A DNA stretch of 64,000 nucleotides, taken from positions 14,418,760 to 14,482,759 of the forward strand of contig OY756969.1 of the NCBI GenBank assembly GCA_963580455.1. The letters run 5' to 3'. Below the pieces are notes generated by a model that did not search any database, was not told the DNA's origin, and worked only from the letters and a program-made list of their open reading frames with translations. This document shows positions 1 through 11,999 of the stretch, one piece after another. How positions within the stretch are numbered: position 1 is the first letter of the stretch; each line of letters starts with the position of its first letter. Position numbers and translations under genes: made by a program. Origin of the DNA: Euonymus europaeus (taxonomy: Eukaryota; Streptophyta; Magnoliopsida; Celastrales; Celastraceae).

Positions 1-1332
1 TTTCATCTTCCTTGCCCAGTCCTCAGCCTCATCTATCTTTCTCATTTCACAAAACTTGGAGATCAGAGGATTGAAAGTAATGCCATTGGGCTTCAACCCT
101 CGAACTTCCATTGCTTCAATAGTTTCAATGGCTTTGCTCATAGTACCTCTTCGACAATACCCATTCACAATTATGCTATAGATCACCTCATCCGGAACAA
201 ACCCATTTTCCATAAGTTGCTTCAAAACTTCCTCTGCCTTTTCAACCTTCCCTGCCTTACAGAAGGAACTGAGCAAAATGCTAGCTGTGTAATTATTAAT
301 CATAACTCCTTTCCTAGATGCTTCCTCATACAAGGCAATTGCACCTTCACTATCTCTGCATCTCGAATGTCCATCCAAAAGGATACTATAGGTAAAGCCA
401 TCAGGCATAAACCCATGTGCTTCCATCTCGTGCACTACACTTTTGGCTTCCCCCATCCTCCCCACCCGACAAAGAGAACCAAGCAAGGAATTTAAGGTGA
501 CAATATTTGGCTCCACATTCTCTTCCCTCATCCTTTCCCTCACCTTAAATGCCTCCTCTACATCCCCAACTTTACAATACCCATCAATGAGGGTATTATA
601 AGTAACCCGGTTGGCAACTACCTTCCTCTCACACATTTCCTTGAACTTCTTCCCTGCATCTCTCATATTCCTCTCTTTGCATAACCCACCAATTAGTACA
701 TTGTAAATAAATACAGTCGGACTAAGTCCTCTCCTTTTCATGTCATCAACCAGCTCGTTGGCCCTTTTCAAGTCCCCTAACTTGACAGCAGCCTGCGCCG
801 CTTTCCCATACACAAAGCTATGGGCCCCGAACCCAGATGCCACAATCTCCTCAAACAGATTAAGAGTTTTATGAAACTGCTTTGAATCCACCAGATATTC
901 AAGAAACAACTTCATAGAAGGTAAAGAAGGAAGCATACCATCATTTCTGATCAAGTCGTAGACTTTAGTTGCTTCAGGGAGCATCTTTGCCTCACAACAA
1001 ACGGAGAGGACCATACTAGAGAAAGCAGGTTTCAAGGAGGGTGCGGACAAAGAGAAAAGAGAGAAGAGATCAGAGGGTGAAGAAAATACTGATTTTGTCT
1101 GAATGAGGGAGAGAAGCAGCCTATGTGCAGTATCTGTGCGGTCCTGTTGGAGGAGAACTCGAAGCTTGAGAACTTGTTCATGGCGTTCTTGGTCCAGCAA
1201 GTTCAGGGATTTGTCATCAACGACTTCTGTCCGATATTGGGATCGGGAGGAGCAACTATAGGAGAATAAGATAGGATGTTTGATTAGGGGAGAGAGTGGA
1301 ATTTTGTGGACAAAATTAATGTTCCTTGCCAT
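1..1332 (-). CDS. Pentatricopeptide repeat protein, At5g12100-like (5' part; runs off the window)
   Basis: An uninterrupted 444-codon reading frame starts at the ATG at 1332 on the minus strand and is still open at base 1, so the C-terminal part lies outside. After a basic, Ser-rich N-terminus of organelle-presequence type come tandem 35-residue PPR units with the usual signatures (VFIYNVLIGGLCKE, VTYNTLIDGYCKVGD, FTYSILLDGHSR, VIYSIIVNGYCRRG). The order and wording of the repeats match my memory of Arabidopsis At5g12100, a predicted mitochondrial P-class PPR protein of about 816 residues. P-class PPR proteins bind organellar RNA and act in its stability, processing or translation; the target here is unknown. 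The first in-frame ATG is used as the start, and no intron is needed, which is typical of the family. No lesion is seen, so this is probably a working host gene. Confidence 0.9.
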   Translation of the reverse strand, partial: MARNINFVHKIPLSPLIKHPILFSYSCSSRSQYRTEVVDDKSLNLLDQERHEQVLKLRVLLQQDRTDTAHRLLLSLIQTKSVFSSPSDLFSLFSLSAPSLKPAFSSMVLSVCCEAKMLPEATKVYDLIRNDGMLPSLPSMKLFLEYLVDSKQFHKTLNLFEEIVASGFGAHSFVYGKAAQAAVKLGDLKRANELVDDMKRRGLSPTVFIYNVLIGGLCKERNMRDAGKKFKEMCERKVVANRVTYNTLIDGYCKVGDVEEAFKVRERMREENVEPNIVTLNSLLGSLCRVGRMGEAKSVVHEMEAHGFMPDGFTYSILLDGHSRCRDSEGAIALYEEASRKGVMINNYTASILLSSFCKAGKVEKAEEVLKQLMENGFVPDEVIYSIIVNGYCRRGTMSKAIETIEAMEVRGLKPNGITFNPLISKFCEMRKIDEAEDWARKMK

Positions 1333-2389
1333 TGTGATTGCAATATGCGACTCTGTTGTGTTCTTCCCTTCACTTTTCTAGCAGTCTGTCAAGAAAAACA
1401 TATCCCTACAAAAAAAAAAACAATAAAGAATCTTAAAAAACATGCACCTTTTTTTCGTAGGCTTTTTTTTAACTCTTAATCAATCAAGGAGTTCCAATTA
1501 TTTTAAGTTTCAATTTTTCCTTCAGTTGCCCAAATTGTTATATATGTATATACATAGCAGCTATTAAACACCCCAATCCTTAGGGCCCATGCCGTTCCAT
1601 TCGTATGTGGTAGTGGTGTCTAAGCATGTAACATGTAAAGTAGTTCATTTGTTAAACGAGTGTCAGAAGCTCATACCTGCGGTTTTAGTGGCCGCTGGTA
1701 CAATAAAACGTGACCGCTGCTGAGTGACAATCTATTGTCACGGTTCTAAAAAGCCTGGGAATATTATCATTTGACCACAGCTCTAAGTTTTAATGATTCT
1801 GCGGTTTTCAGACCACTGGTAAAGTATACCGTGGCTCTATAACCGCGACTACATCAAATATATATATATATATATATATCCGCAGATGGCGGAAGCTATC
1901 AATTTGTTACATTGTTTAAAAAACCGTGGCTAAATTTGAATTAAAAGTCAATATCAGTTTAAATTAAAATTTCTAATTAATTAAAATTATATAATAATAA
2001 TTAGCAAACCGTGCATCTTTGATTCTTACGTCAGTCACGAGAAATAGCAGGCTCCTGGATTGAAGTGGAAGAGTGTAGAAGAGGCTCTGACGTGTTTGAC
2101 ACATGTGAATCAGTAATAGCTGAGGAATGTACCTAAATCATGTCAAAAGAATACCCAATGAAGCATATATATCCAACTCAAACCAAACTCAAAAGGAAAG
2201 TCTAATATCACTAACATTTGACTCCCTGCCACCATATTATCTCCAGCCAAGCACTAGTATCAATTTCTAGCAAATGAAACACATATTTCTCACAACTCAC
2301 CCAAACAGAGATTGAATTAACAGAGCCAAAGACCAAAACAAAATGTTTCTTTAAGAACACATACCTGAAGGCAGAAGGCTCGAACTCGA
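1333..2389. other. Intergenic DNA with a possible CACTA-type subterminal repeat block
   Basis: No gene is seen. Between about 1675 and 1940 short variants of the words accgtggct, accgcgac and tgcggtttt recur in both orientations. Such GC-rich words are typical of the subterminal regions of plant CACTA (En/Spm) elements, but no CACTA terminus or target duplication was found, so this is a weak call. Confidence 0.25.
1858..1879. repeat. (TA)n microsatellite
   Basis: Eleven uninterrupted TA units inside the block of accgtgg-like repeats. Confidence 0.9.
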
Positions 2390-2761
2390 TAATTACTCCG
2401 AACGGAAGGATGATGGAAGATATGGGACCTAGAAGCCGTGTATTGAGACAGTGTTAAGAGGGGTGGCAAAAATTCATCAAAATCGACTGAAATTGAACCT
2501 CTGAAAAGCTTACCGACGAATCGAAGGAAGTTTGAACGTATAATAGAGACAGAGAAGCGGTGTAGCGGTGATGGTGATAGTGATGGTGATAGGTGGTGTG
2601 GCGGTGAGTCGGAGAATTCGCAGTCGCCGAAGGCCTGAAGAGACGGACTGAATCACTGATGAAGGAGAGGCCCGAGAGTGTAAGACTGAGAGGAGGCTCC
2701 TTCTTGCTAGGGTTTCATTGTTTCTTTGGCTAAGGAATCGTATCTCTGTAAAATGGTTCAA
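2390..2761 (-). other. Exon-like fragment with presequence-like N-terminus, unrecognised
   Basis: On the minus strand an 83-codon frame begins at the ATG at 2761. It is rich in Arg and Ser and poor in acidic residues (ARRSLLSVLHSRASPSS, SSGLRRLRILRL), as in mitochondrial or plastid targeting sequences. Its end coincides with a possible donor (CG/GTAAGC near 2511). A second exon-like segment ending in CAG/GTATGT lies near 2365-2450. Repeated ATCACC codons give a run of alternating Thr and Ile, which looks like local slippage. No continuing gene was found further along the strand, so this may be a first exon cut off from its body. I do not recognise the product. Confidence 0.25.
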
Positions 2762-4640
2762 CTGGTAATGACAATTTAATTCTTACATTTCATATACATA
2801 AATATAATTTTGAAAATGAGAATAAAATATATATTTTATTCATTTTATTCTTTATTAATATTAGGGTGGGGCCCACGCTTTGCGGTGGGTCCAAAGTGTA
2901 AACTCGATAGTGTTGAATTTTTGTGCGATGTTTACTGTTGACTTTTATTTTGGCGCAAGTGTTTGGCATGAATATTCACTCTTACCAATCAAACAACTGG
3001 CGAGTCATGCCAGTGGTAACAATTCATAGCAACTACCAATTTATCGAAGCTAGCCTAGGCCAAAAATAGCAAACAAATTGTCACAGGACATAAGTCGAGC
3101 CTATTCTATAAGGACAATATACTATTAGCCACATAAACTTCAGAGTTTCGTTAGAAAGTCATAATTTCATGAGATTTAAGGGCACAAACAAACAGCCAAG
3201 GTCATCAGAAAACTAAATCATTAACAAATGATAGGTAGTTAGCTAGCTTATAATACCAGACTTGCATGGACTTATTTTGATTTCATAATGCAGCATTTAA
3301 AAAGTCATGCAACAAACAAAGAGAATTAGAACTAAGCTCAAATGATAGATAACTCAAGAAGAATATACTTTGCTTGATAGTCACTGTAAGACCTAAAAAG
3401 CCATCAAGGATGACAAATATTAACCAAATGGCTAATTACATAATGGTTACTATACATTAATTCCTTTCAATAGGCAACCATGTGTAGTGATATATAGCAA
3501 CAACCTAAATGGTCATGAGAAGAATCCTAAAGTACACACATTTTAAACGAATTCCTTGATGTAGAAAAAGTATTATCTTCAATTGATTTTCAAAGATCAA
3601 GAGGTGAGATATGTAGAAAAGGGTATTGCTGAAGAAACCGTTGCTGTCAAAATTCCAATTCCCAATAACAAAAAGAGCCAACGAAATCGAAAACTTTCTT
3701 GATATTATTGTCATTTTTTTTGAAGTGATCCTACACAACAAATTGCAGATATTTGGGGATCTTAGTTTTGAAGTTACTAACTACCAATGATAGATAACCT
3801 TGATTGAACATAGCCATCTGTATATTACAGAAAAACATGTACACTAATCATTCCACCTTGAATTTACAGCTACCAAGAACATAAAGCCATGTCTTCTCGT
3901 GTTGCTTTTCAGTGCTAGGTCTTACCGCGCGTTGCTGTGGGGTAGGCATTTTATTATTGAAGCATTTTATGGGGTAAACTCTGCTAGAATTGAAGTATAG
4001 AATATAGATAATATATAATGAAAGACTTATTATTATAATAATAAAAAATTACAGTTCACATCTCATTATTCACCAAAAGTCCATGTAATTAATTAAAAAT
4101 GAAATATCAAGGTATCCTACAAAATAGAACTGACTTGATGAGCAAATGTTTCAGAATAGGATACTACACAAATCTAGTAAGGTTATCATTTTTTTTACCA
4201 GTGAATAAAAGGGGAAAAAGGGGAGAATCTATAGCTGTGAACATAAAAATTGAGGAGAATCTATAGTTGTGGAATCGATTGAATGTCAAAGCGCTGACCT
4301 GATATCAGTAGTTAATGGAATCCAGTTCATGGTAGATGGCTTTGGTGAAAGAATGAACATAATTGTTTTGTCTAAAATGCTTTTCAATAATGTATCAAAG
4401 GATATAAATGACATAATTCCAAGTCGAAAGTTGTAGAAATCTGAAGCTAATAATTACTATACTTTCTTCAAGAAAGCACAACATCACAACGAACAATGTT
4501 GGGCTTCAATAACTTTCAATCATCAACTTCCAGTAAACAATTTTCCAAGCTTTCTTAGGGAAAGTAATAAATAAAAATATTCGGAGTTCCATCATTAGGG
4601 CAGCAATAGAGAAAACTACAATTGACTGACTGATTACTAC
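2762..4640. other. AT-rich intergenic DNA, no gene seen
   Basis: Stop codons are dense in all frames and the longest frames have no conserved motif. A minus-strand stretch near 3590-3670 carries a GNWNF peptide resembling the GDWNL peptide at about 7080, which could mark a short duplicated exon, but the match is only a few residues. Confidence 0.4.
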
Positions 4641-4663
4641 TAACCTAACTACCATGTCCACCT

Positions 4664-7614
4664 TCACTCACTTTCTTGGCAGACCCATTCCCCCTTTTTT
4701 TGATCCTCCTTTGCCAGAGTGTGACTCTTGCTTCTCCTCCACAGGCTTCTCATCGGACTCCGACTGCAGAATAATGTACAGCAGCCTCTGCACATACTCT
4801 GCTCTGTGTGCTTCTTCTCTCCTAACTTTTGGCCTTTAACAGTAATATCTATCCTCCTTCCCATAATTACCCAAATTTGATTCACATACTTCAAATCAAT
4901 ATGTAATTGAAATACAATCATCGAGAAAGAGATGCTTGAACCTCAACTTGAGTTTTGCTTCTACTCTTAACTACTTCTCCTTGACCCATCATTGCTTGGT
5001 TAGTTGGTTGTGATTTTTGAATTTTGATCTCTTTATCAACCGTTTGATTATGAAACCAAAACATCAAGAAAGGAACTTGAACTATCACAAAATTGCTTCA
5101 ATAACCTTGATGGTTTTGCTATCAAGGTGAAAAAGTGGCAAAGAAATCATATATACAGGATTGAAAAGAAGAAAACTCAAATTTGTCTCTCTCGACATCA
5201 ATCCTCTATAATTGTATCTAGAATAGAGAATTTCTCAATAAAAGAGAAGCAAAGGTCTGACTCAGTCTGCAGAGATAAAAAAAATTACAAAAAAAAACTT
5301 AAACTATGGAGTTTTGGATCAATGAAAATGACAGTACATTCCTCAACTTGTAAAACATAGTACTTAATTTAGAGATCCAGGACACCTGGGAAAACAAATA
5401 ATTGTCCACATAATTTATTTTTTTTGCATAAACTGTATAGCTTATATGTCACAGGAGATGCATTTAAAGGAATGCAGGAGATCAGCCATGTAGGACAAAC
5501 CTGGATTCAAAAGGTAGCTAGGACAGTGATGTGTGTTTTAGGCAGTTCCAGACATTGGGACAAATATGTAATAAGCTCTCTTGTCCGCCATGCCAACAAC
5601 TATATCTTCAACCTGCAAAACCCAAAATCCAAAGATTACTCAATGTAAAATAATTTGCACTTGGACAATCTGAAGCCCAACAAAGTTAAAAGAGCCTCAT
5701 AGTCATATTCATTGTGTAATATAGGCTACAAAACCCTTCAATTATTATTTGCATAATAGGCATATTTTTCAAGCCAAATTATTGAGTGACGAAAAATAAA
5801 TCATTTCAATTATTCTAAGACAATGATGAAAATTCAGTGTACAAATATGTGAAAATTTGGTAGACACTCGACATATTGATGCATATTAAGCAGTTTGGGG
5901 GAGAAAACCAAAAGAAACTTATGAACAAATAAACAGCAGACCTTGTTTTATGAGATAAATCAGTCTATAAAGATGCCTGCAACTGGAATTCTAAGGGTGC
6001 GATTCCTCCGTATAGCACAAATTTGCAGGTTGAACTAAAACTGTGGTCTGGAAGATCTATATAGCACAACAAAAGGCAATGAACTATGTATACTAAACCT
6101 TTTAGAGGGGAAAATAATAAAGATCCAAACATTTGTTTTCCACATCAGTATATATGCTAAGTGTACAGTACAAAAATAAAAGAAAGACCTCCAAAAACCT
6201 TCTTCATATTTTTTCCTTAACATGATACCATTTATCTAACTGATAGATGACATATGAGAGAGGTGGCCGAAAAATTATCGAGACTACTGAAAAGGGAGGA
6301 AACACAGCAACTGACCTTTTGATGATTGCACATGTTAGCTTAAAACATTGAAGGTGTGAAGAGCTAAAGGGCATCCAATAGAGCAAGGACAGCACGCCTA
6401 CATGTATAAAAACATCAACTACGTCTTTATTTGGGAAAATTGTCCCATCAATTCAACAAAGTAAAATTGTAGAGCAGATTTGCAGTGCTTAAAAGAATAG
6501 TCAAGTGCCATAAACCACAATCTACAAAATTCAATCCAAATTGCAGTCCTCAACTTGAAGCGAACATGATATAATTCAAATAACTGTAGATTAAACCATA
6601 AAATCGTGCAATTTTTTGCAAGAATAAATGCATTTAGAATCATCGAATTTTAGACATTCGAAAGAAGTTGTGTCACATATAGAGGGTATTGTGGTACTAA
6701 TTTACCTGAAGGTTGTAACTCCGCTACTACCACAACAATTTCACCGTTTACAGATAGTATTGTTGAAAATGTGACAACTATTGCAGCAAGAAATAAAAAA
6801 TATGGGATATAATGAGAACAAATTGTGAAGCATAAAAATTAATATTTGCGCCAAAGGACTCAAAAAACTTGGAGTACTTCACCTGAAAAATATTTAGGCA
6901 CCGTAGAAGGTCACACAAAAAAGAAGCAGAGTAAAGTAGATGAAGTGCAACTAAAACACCCTGCAGGAAGAGGAACAAATAAATATAGCCTGAAAAAGGT
7001 TGATAACAGAGCAAGTGGTTTTTTATCTTCAAAAAATACAGTATGATACCTGATAGTCCAACAGAAGATTTCCAAATTCCAATCCCCAATCACCTAAATG
7101 GAAGGAAATAAAAGCAGGCAAACATTAAACAATAAAATGATATGTTAATCAGATTGAATTCCGCTATTAAACAATTAAAATGTCCTTCTCGGAGTCATGT
7201 CTAAAACTAATAAAGATAACAAAAGGCGTGCTCTTTTAACAGTAAAATGCTAAGCTTCTTCTGTAAATGATCATGAATCAATTGACATGTGCTTTGGAAG
7301 GAAGCATATCAAGAGCTGGGATTTGTAATAATTGATAATAAGAAAGAGGGAGGGAAAGAAAGAACAAAGGGTTTGGTCCCAACAAATTCTAATCATCATC
7401 ATCTTTCGATCCACAAACATAGACCCATTGAAATTTCTTTGGTTAAAAAGTTGCGTATATGGTGATAGCTCAAGAAACAAACCATGTGAGTGGCTTGTGC
7501 AGAGACTTTATCTTTAAATCCAAAAAGAGAAGGGTGCCTGTGCAAGTCCAAAAGTCAAAGAATCGTCAAATAAAAAATTCCAAAATGGTCTCTCTTCGTA
7601 AAATAACCAAGCAT

Positions 7615-7650
<36 letters not shown>

Positions 7651-8310
7651 AGATGAAAAGGTGAGCTTCCTCTATGAATTGAAAAACCAACAAATTAACG
7701 CAATTGAAAGAAGAAAGCAGACCAACATAACGACAGGAAAGCACAACCAAATCAAACATCAAAAGAAACATACAACAACACAACAAAAAAGAAATAGCTT
7801 GGGAGAAGAAGAGCAAAGCCAAACTAAAATCACAACAGAAGAAAAGAGAAAAAAGCAGACGATATGACCCACTGAAAAGAAAGAAAGGAGAAGCCCAAAA
7901 ACACCTCAATTGCAAAGAAGAACCCAACGATAGATGGGTTGTTATTGCAATTAGTACTTGTGATCTTCAAAAGCGAGAACATAACTCTCCATGAATTGGT
8001 TTCATCCTCTATCATCATCAACTCTACACAATCCTCCGCCTCCTAATGTTCTTTCTTTCCGAAAACTCTTCGACATACACCCAACTGCTGACAGAAGCCA
8101 CAAAATCAAAAACGGATATAGGTCAAAAGTAGTAACGAATAAAAGAACTAAAACATTAATGGAGCAGAGAAGTACCCACTCACCTCCACAAACTGCAATG
8201 ACCAAGTCGTGCCTCTGCTGTTCACCCATGATGAAAGCCCAGAGAATGAGAAAGATAGGCAGGACTGGGTGCATGAACAAGACATGGGGGCAGAGTCTCG
8301 AAGTTCGAAA
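4664..8310 (-). other. Scattered exon-like segments of an unrecognised minus-strand gene
   Basis: Several minus-strand segments are bounded by good splice signals. About 8190-8300 has ATGs, a hydrophobic stretch (HPVLPIFLILWAFI) and ends at G/GTGAGT. About 7042-7085 reads GDWNLEIFCWTI between TTTAG and CAG/GTATC. About 6843-6960 is a hydrophobic exon (VLVALHLLYSASFL). 5538-5612 reads VEDIVVGMADKRAYYIFVPM and ends in TAA. About 4664-4800 encodes a Lys/Glu-rich tail (VEEKQESHSGKGG) ending in a stop. The hydrophobic content suggests a membrane protein. I could not assemble one continuous spliced frame and do not recognise the family. The 5538 and 4664 ends could be alternative 3' ends or two genes. 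Transcript evidence would decide whether any of it is real. Confidence 0.3.
7619..7648. repeat. (TA)n microsatellite
   Basis: About fifteen TA units in AT-rich non-coding DNA. Confidence 0.9.
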
Positions 8311-8514
8311 ATAAAAGCAACCTCGGACACTCCTTGCCTATTTTTCTGAGGTACGTACTCTGGCATTAACCACTTTCTCGAGAAAATAACCATATGATGG
8401 CACGTCAAAAACTGGGTAGATAAGCCCATCCTTATCCATTTTATCATCAATCCACCCAATAATGACACGTTTCTAAATGAACAATTTAATCCTTATCCAT
8501 TTGAGCTTCTCAGC

Positions 8515-8522
8515 TATATAAA
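8515..8522 (+). promoter_or_regulatory. TATA box upstream of the 8585 gene
   Basis: A perfect TATATAAA lies 63-70 bases before the ATG at 8585. This places a transcription start near 8545-8550 and leaves a leader of about 35-40 bases, the normal plant arrangement. Confidence 0.5.
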
Positions 8523-8584
8523 CCCAAGCTAAGGAGGCTCATCAAGTCTCCAAAAGATCTTCCTCCAATCTCTCATTCCAACCC

Positions 8585-8878
8585 ATGGATACTCGATCTC
8601 ATCGCAACTATTCGCACATTCAACAAGAGTTAGCGGAAATTCGGACGCAGCTCCAAGCCTTAGAGAGGGTTTATGATCAAATCTTATCTAGACTTGATTC
8701 CCTAATCCAGCTAACCACACCACCAGGAAATAGTCAGGATGTTACTCCGGGTACAGCCAACCGAAATCATGATTCTCTTGATCCACCCAACACCGATTCT
8801 AACTACGATCTTGGGTTACTTCCTCGTACCGAGCCGTATAGCAGTGAGGAGTGGGCTGGATGGTTTGATCACTGCTAA
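8585..8878 (+). CDS. Small predicted coiled-coil protein, 97 residues, unknown function
   Basis: An intact frame of 97 codons opens with ATG in a good plant context (aacccATGGAT) behind a TATA box. Residues about 10-45 form a heptad-patterned helix (IQQELAEIRTQLQALERVYD, then ILSRLDSLIQL) likely to coil. The rest is Pro/Asn/Asp-rich and probably disordered, ending in a Trp-containing acidic tail (SSEEWAGWFDHC). No transmembrane segment, signal peptide or known catalytic motif is present. Promoter, start and codon usage fit a real single-exon gene. Similar helices occur at the N-terminus of some plant retrotransposon Gag proteins, so a domesticated or truncated gag is an alternative. Function unknown. 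Confidence 0.5.
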   Translation: MDTRSHRNYSHIQQELAEIRTQLQALERVYDQILSRLDSLIQLTTPPGNSQDVTPGTANRNHDSLDPPNTDSNYDLGLLPRTEPYSSEEWAGWFDHC

Positions 8879-10773
8879 ATAATGCCAACGGTATGTCTAT
8901 TGGAAGAAGAGAACCTAACCACCGTTCAACCTGTACTGTTTATATGATCCATGTACAAATTGTGATAATCGTATCCATCCTCACAACCCCTCATGTAATA
9001 TCTCCGCTTGTTAGTTTCGTTGTTTGCTCAAATAAGCCATGTAAAAAAAAATAGTGCACCTCCTACTGTAGTGATTATAATCTGTTGTACAATATATATC
9101 CTTTCTCGTAATGTCTACACGCCAGACAACGTTAAGGAGCCTATATGACACCTCCTTTTACTCTATTGTCTAAACCCACTTTTCCTCATTGATCCCAAAT
9201 GTCGGACATATATCAGTACCATAAATACCACCAAACTCTCTAATATCTCTTCGCAACTAAGCGTAATTCCAGCACAACTTCGCACTTACTAAACCATGTC
9301 AATTTCAATGAAATACCCTCCAACAATCTTCATATCTACCACCATTCATTAAACCATATAATCAATGCTACATGGACCAACTTGTGTGCACCACTTAATT
9401 CCAAGTCCAAGTAATTGAGATATCCCACAAATCATTTTTATATGTATTTCAGTTCAATGCAAATTCTCAGTAGCCTTATCTCCAAGGAAGTGCTACTGAG
9501 CAATCGGGGTCACCATCTTTCCACACCTCATTAACATTACAAAGCATCAGTTCTCAATTTCCCATTAACAACCAATTGAAACCCACTACACCACAATAAG
9601 TCCAGCACTATATCTGTATATGTGTGAATCTCATGCAACACTTCCAGCAGTTCAAATATCACCCCATTGTTCTTAAGAAAATACCCGAAATTAAATTTGA
9701 GGTTAGACACACCAAGTAAACTGGTATGTAACCACTCACTAAAAAACACTGCTTATATCCTTAACCTAATAACCCACTCCCCAATCAACACACGTGCGGT
9801 ATATATCTAATCCGTACATATACAATAGGAAACGAGTTACAACCCATTTAAGCAAAGCTACTACAATTACATAAAGAAGCACAGTGTCATCTCTCACATT
9901 CCAAGTTAATAATTAAAAAAAAATCAAAATCATGGTCTTACTTCCTTAACTCATCTCGACACTTTGTTTGCTAAATCCCGACTAATTAATTAAAAGGTTT
10001 GTCCATTCAGTAATCAATTCAGTTTAGGCATACCTATTATCCAATCTAGCTAGAATTAGACAAGAAAGCACAAGAATTCTGTATTACCAACAACTCCTCA
10101 CCCAATCTCATGAATTCTGAATTCTGCAGGAACTTACTAGTCAACTTCTATGTTAGCAAAATACATGAATAACCAACTGAAACCTCATATCAACACCATC
10201 CATATCAATGCCACATAATTAGACATAATCACATGCCTAAGTAGTCAAGTACTCTGTCCAATTTTTTTTTTTTTACCATTACTAACACATAATTCCTAGA
10301 ACTACTCATGTTCCAAATTATCACAATACTAAGGAGTTTGCTACCAACCCAAATTCCTTGAACCATTGTTAAGCAAACCCAAGCCACATCTCTAGTCAAC
10401 ACTAGGAACTCAATTCCATCACATAACTCACTTGGGCAACAGTAATAAATTTCATATGAAACAACCCAATTCACAAGTTTCTAGCACCTCTTAGTAATCA
10501 TTTATTCCACAATTCAATAACCATCTAAGCATGAACTATACCCATCAACGTTCCAAGCGAATATATCCCAAAGTCAACAATAGTAACAAATGACTAAATG
10601 TCAGTTTATTCCAAAGTTATAGAATCCGCTACCTCTTGCCAGACCAAATTGTTATTCCTTAACTTCTCCACACCGGGGGTCTACCCCGTTCTCTATCAGC
10701 CATTTTATTACACACATCACGCATACATATAATTAATTTGAATCTCCACATTTGGCAAACACATCTCACATAA
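8879..10773. other. Intergenic DNA, no gene seen
   Basis: All frames are broken. Base composition is C/A-rich on the plus strand, which often reflects an old minus-strand LTR or satellite, but I could not match it to the LTRs elsewhere in the window. Confidence 0.4.
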
Positions 10774-11999
10774 TTCTTTCTGGAATCGCGCGACTGCTTC
10801 TTCCCCGCAACGTTTCGTACACCAAAACGACGTCGTCCAATCCTCGCTATTCAAACGTCGTCGACGTCATTGCCAACGTCGCCATTTCCAAATCCATCTC
10901 GAATTTTTTATATACCCACAACGACGCCGTTCAACTCTCCCTTCATTCACACCTTTCCGACATCGTGAACCCTCATTTCGATGTGTTATGCTCTCTCCTT
11001 CATCCCCTGATTTTTGCTCTAGCGAAATCATTGAAGCTTAACTGTGTCCTTCGACATCTTCTCTGAAAGGTTAGTTTTGCGATTCGGGCTGTCTTTTCTT
11101 CGCCACGACAAATAGCTTACCAGTGTTTTGATTTATTCCTCAGCTCTGTCTGCCATATGTTCGTTGCTGTGTTTAGTCGCCTCCGCTTGGGAATCTTTAC
11201 CTGATCGGCGCTCTTTTTCATCTTCAATGTTCGTTGGGTCTTCTTGTTGTGTTGTGCTTCCAGCATCGGTTCCAATGTTCATTGGGGCTTCTTGCTGTGT
11301 TTTGCTTCCAGCATCGGTTCCTTCTCTTGGCTTTTCTTAAATGAGTCAATAGCTGGTTACTAATATATAAACCTGGAATAAGAGTGCCCTCGCCGCCACA
11401 GGTTTATATATTAGTAACCAGCTATTGACTCATTTAAGAAAAGCCAAGAGAAGGAATCGATGCTGGAGCAAAACACAGCAAGAAGCCCCAACAAACATTG
11501 GAACCGATGCTGGAAGCACAACACAACAAGAAGACCCAACGAACATTGAAGATGAAAAAGAGCGCCGATCAGGTAAAGATTCCCAAGCGGAGGCGACTAA
11601 ACACAGCAACGAACATATGGCAGACAGAGCTGAGGAATAAATCAAAACACTAGTAAGCTATTTGTCGTGGCGAAGAAAAGACAGCCCGAATCGCAAAACT
11701 AACCTTTCAGAGAAGATGTCGAAGGACACAGTTAAGCTTCAATGATTTCGCTGGAGCAAAAATCAGGGGATGAAGGAGAGAGCATAACACATCGAAATGA
11801 GGGTTCACGATGTCGGAAAGGTGTGAATGAAGGGAGAGTTGAACGGCGTCGTTGTGGGTATATAAAAAATTCGAGATGGATTTGGAAATGGCGACGTTGG
11901 CAATGACGTCGACGACGTTTGAATAGCGAGGATTGGACGACGTCGTTTTGGTGTACGAAACGTTGCGGGGAAGAAGCAGTCGCGCGATTCAAGAAAGAA
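10774..11999. repeat. Long near-perfect inverted repeat (600-bp arms, 25-bp spacer)
   Basis: The left arm (10774-11374) and right arm (11400-11999) are reverse complements of each other with only a few mismatches; the spacer is 11375-11399. A transcript across it would fold into a dsRNA of about 600 bp. Each arm contains what looks like part of a gene: a frame beginning near 10752 (IARLLLPRNVSYTK), a possible donor at AAAG/GTTAGT near 11068 and a possible acceptor TTCCTCAG near 11144. The reverse reading gives an acidic, Gln/Thr-rich tail (DEKERRSGKDSQAE). No flanking target duplication is clear, and the left match stops abruptly at ttcttt. This could be a foldback element, or an inverted duplication of a gene end of the kind from which hairpin-siRNA or young MIRNA loci arise. 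Confidence 0.85.
11226..11321. repeat. 48-bp tandem duplication inside the left arm
   Basis: Two adjacent 48-bp units (11226-11273 and 11274-11321) differ at a few positions. Read on the opposite strand each encodes a 16-residue unit of the form GTDAGSxTQQExPxNI. The same pair is present in the right arm, so the tandem duplication came before the inversion-duplication. Confidence 0.8.

Noticed and set aside
7514..7927. 137-codon minus-strand hydrophobic frame
   Set aside because: It runs through a TA microsatellite (Tyr-Ile repeats) and pyrimidine-rich intron-like DNA; not a credible membrane protein as a whole.
10752..11066. 104-codon frame at the left edge of the inverted repeat as a working gene
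   Set aside because: The frame begins outside the arm, has no recognisable domain, and its mirror copy in the right arm is not maintained in the same frame.
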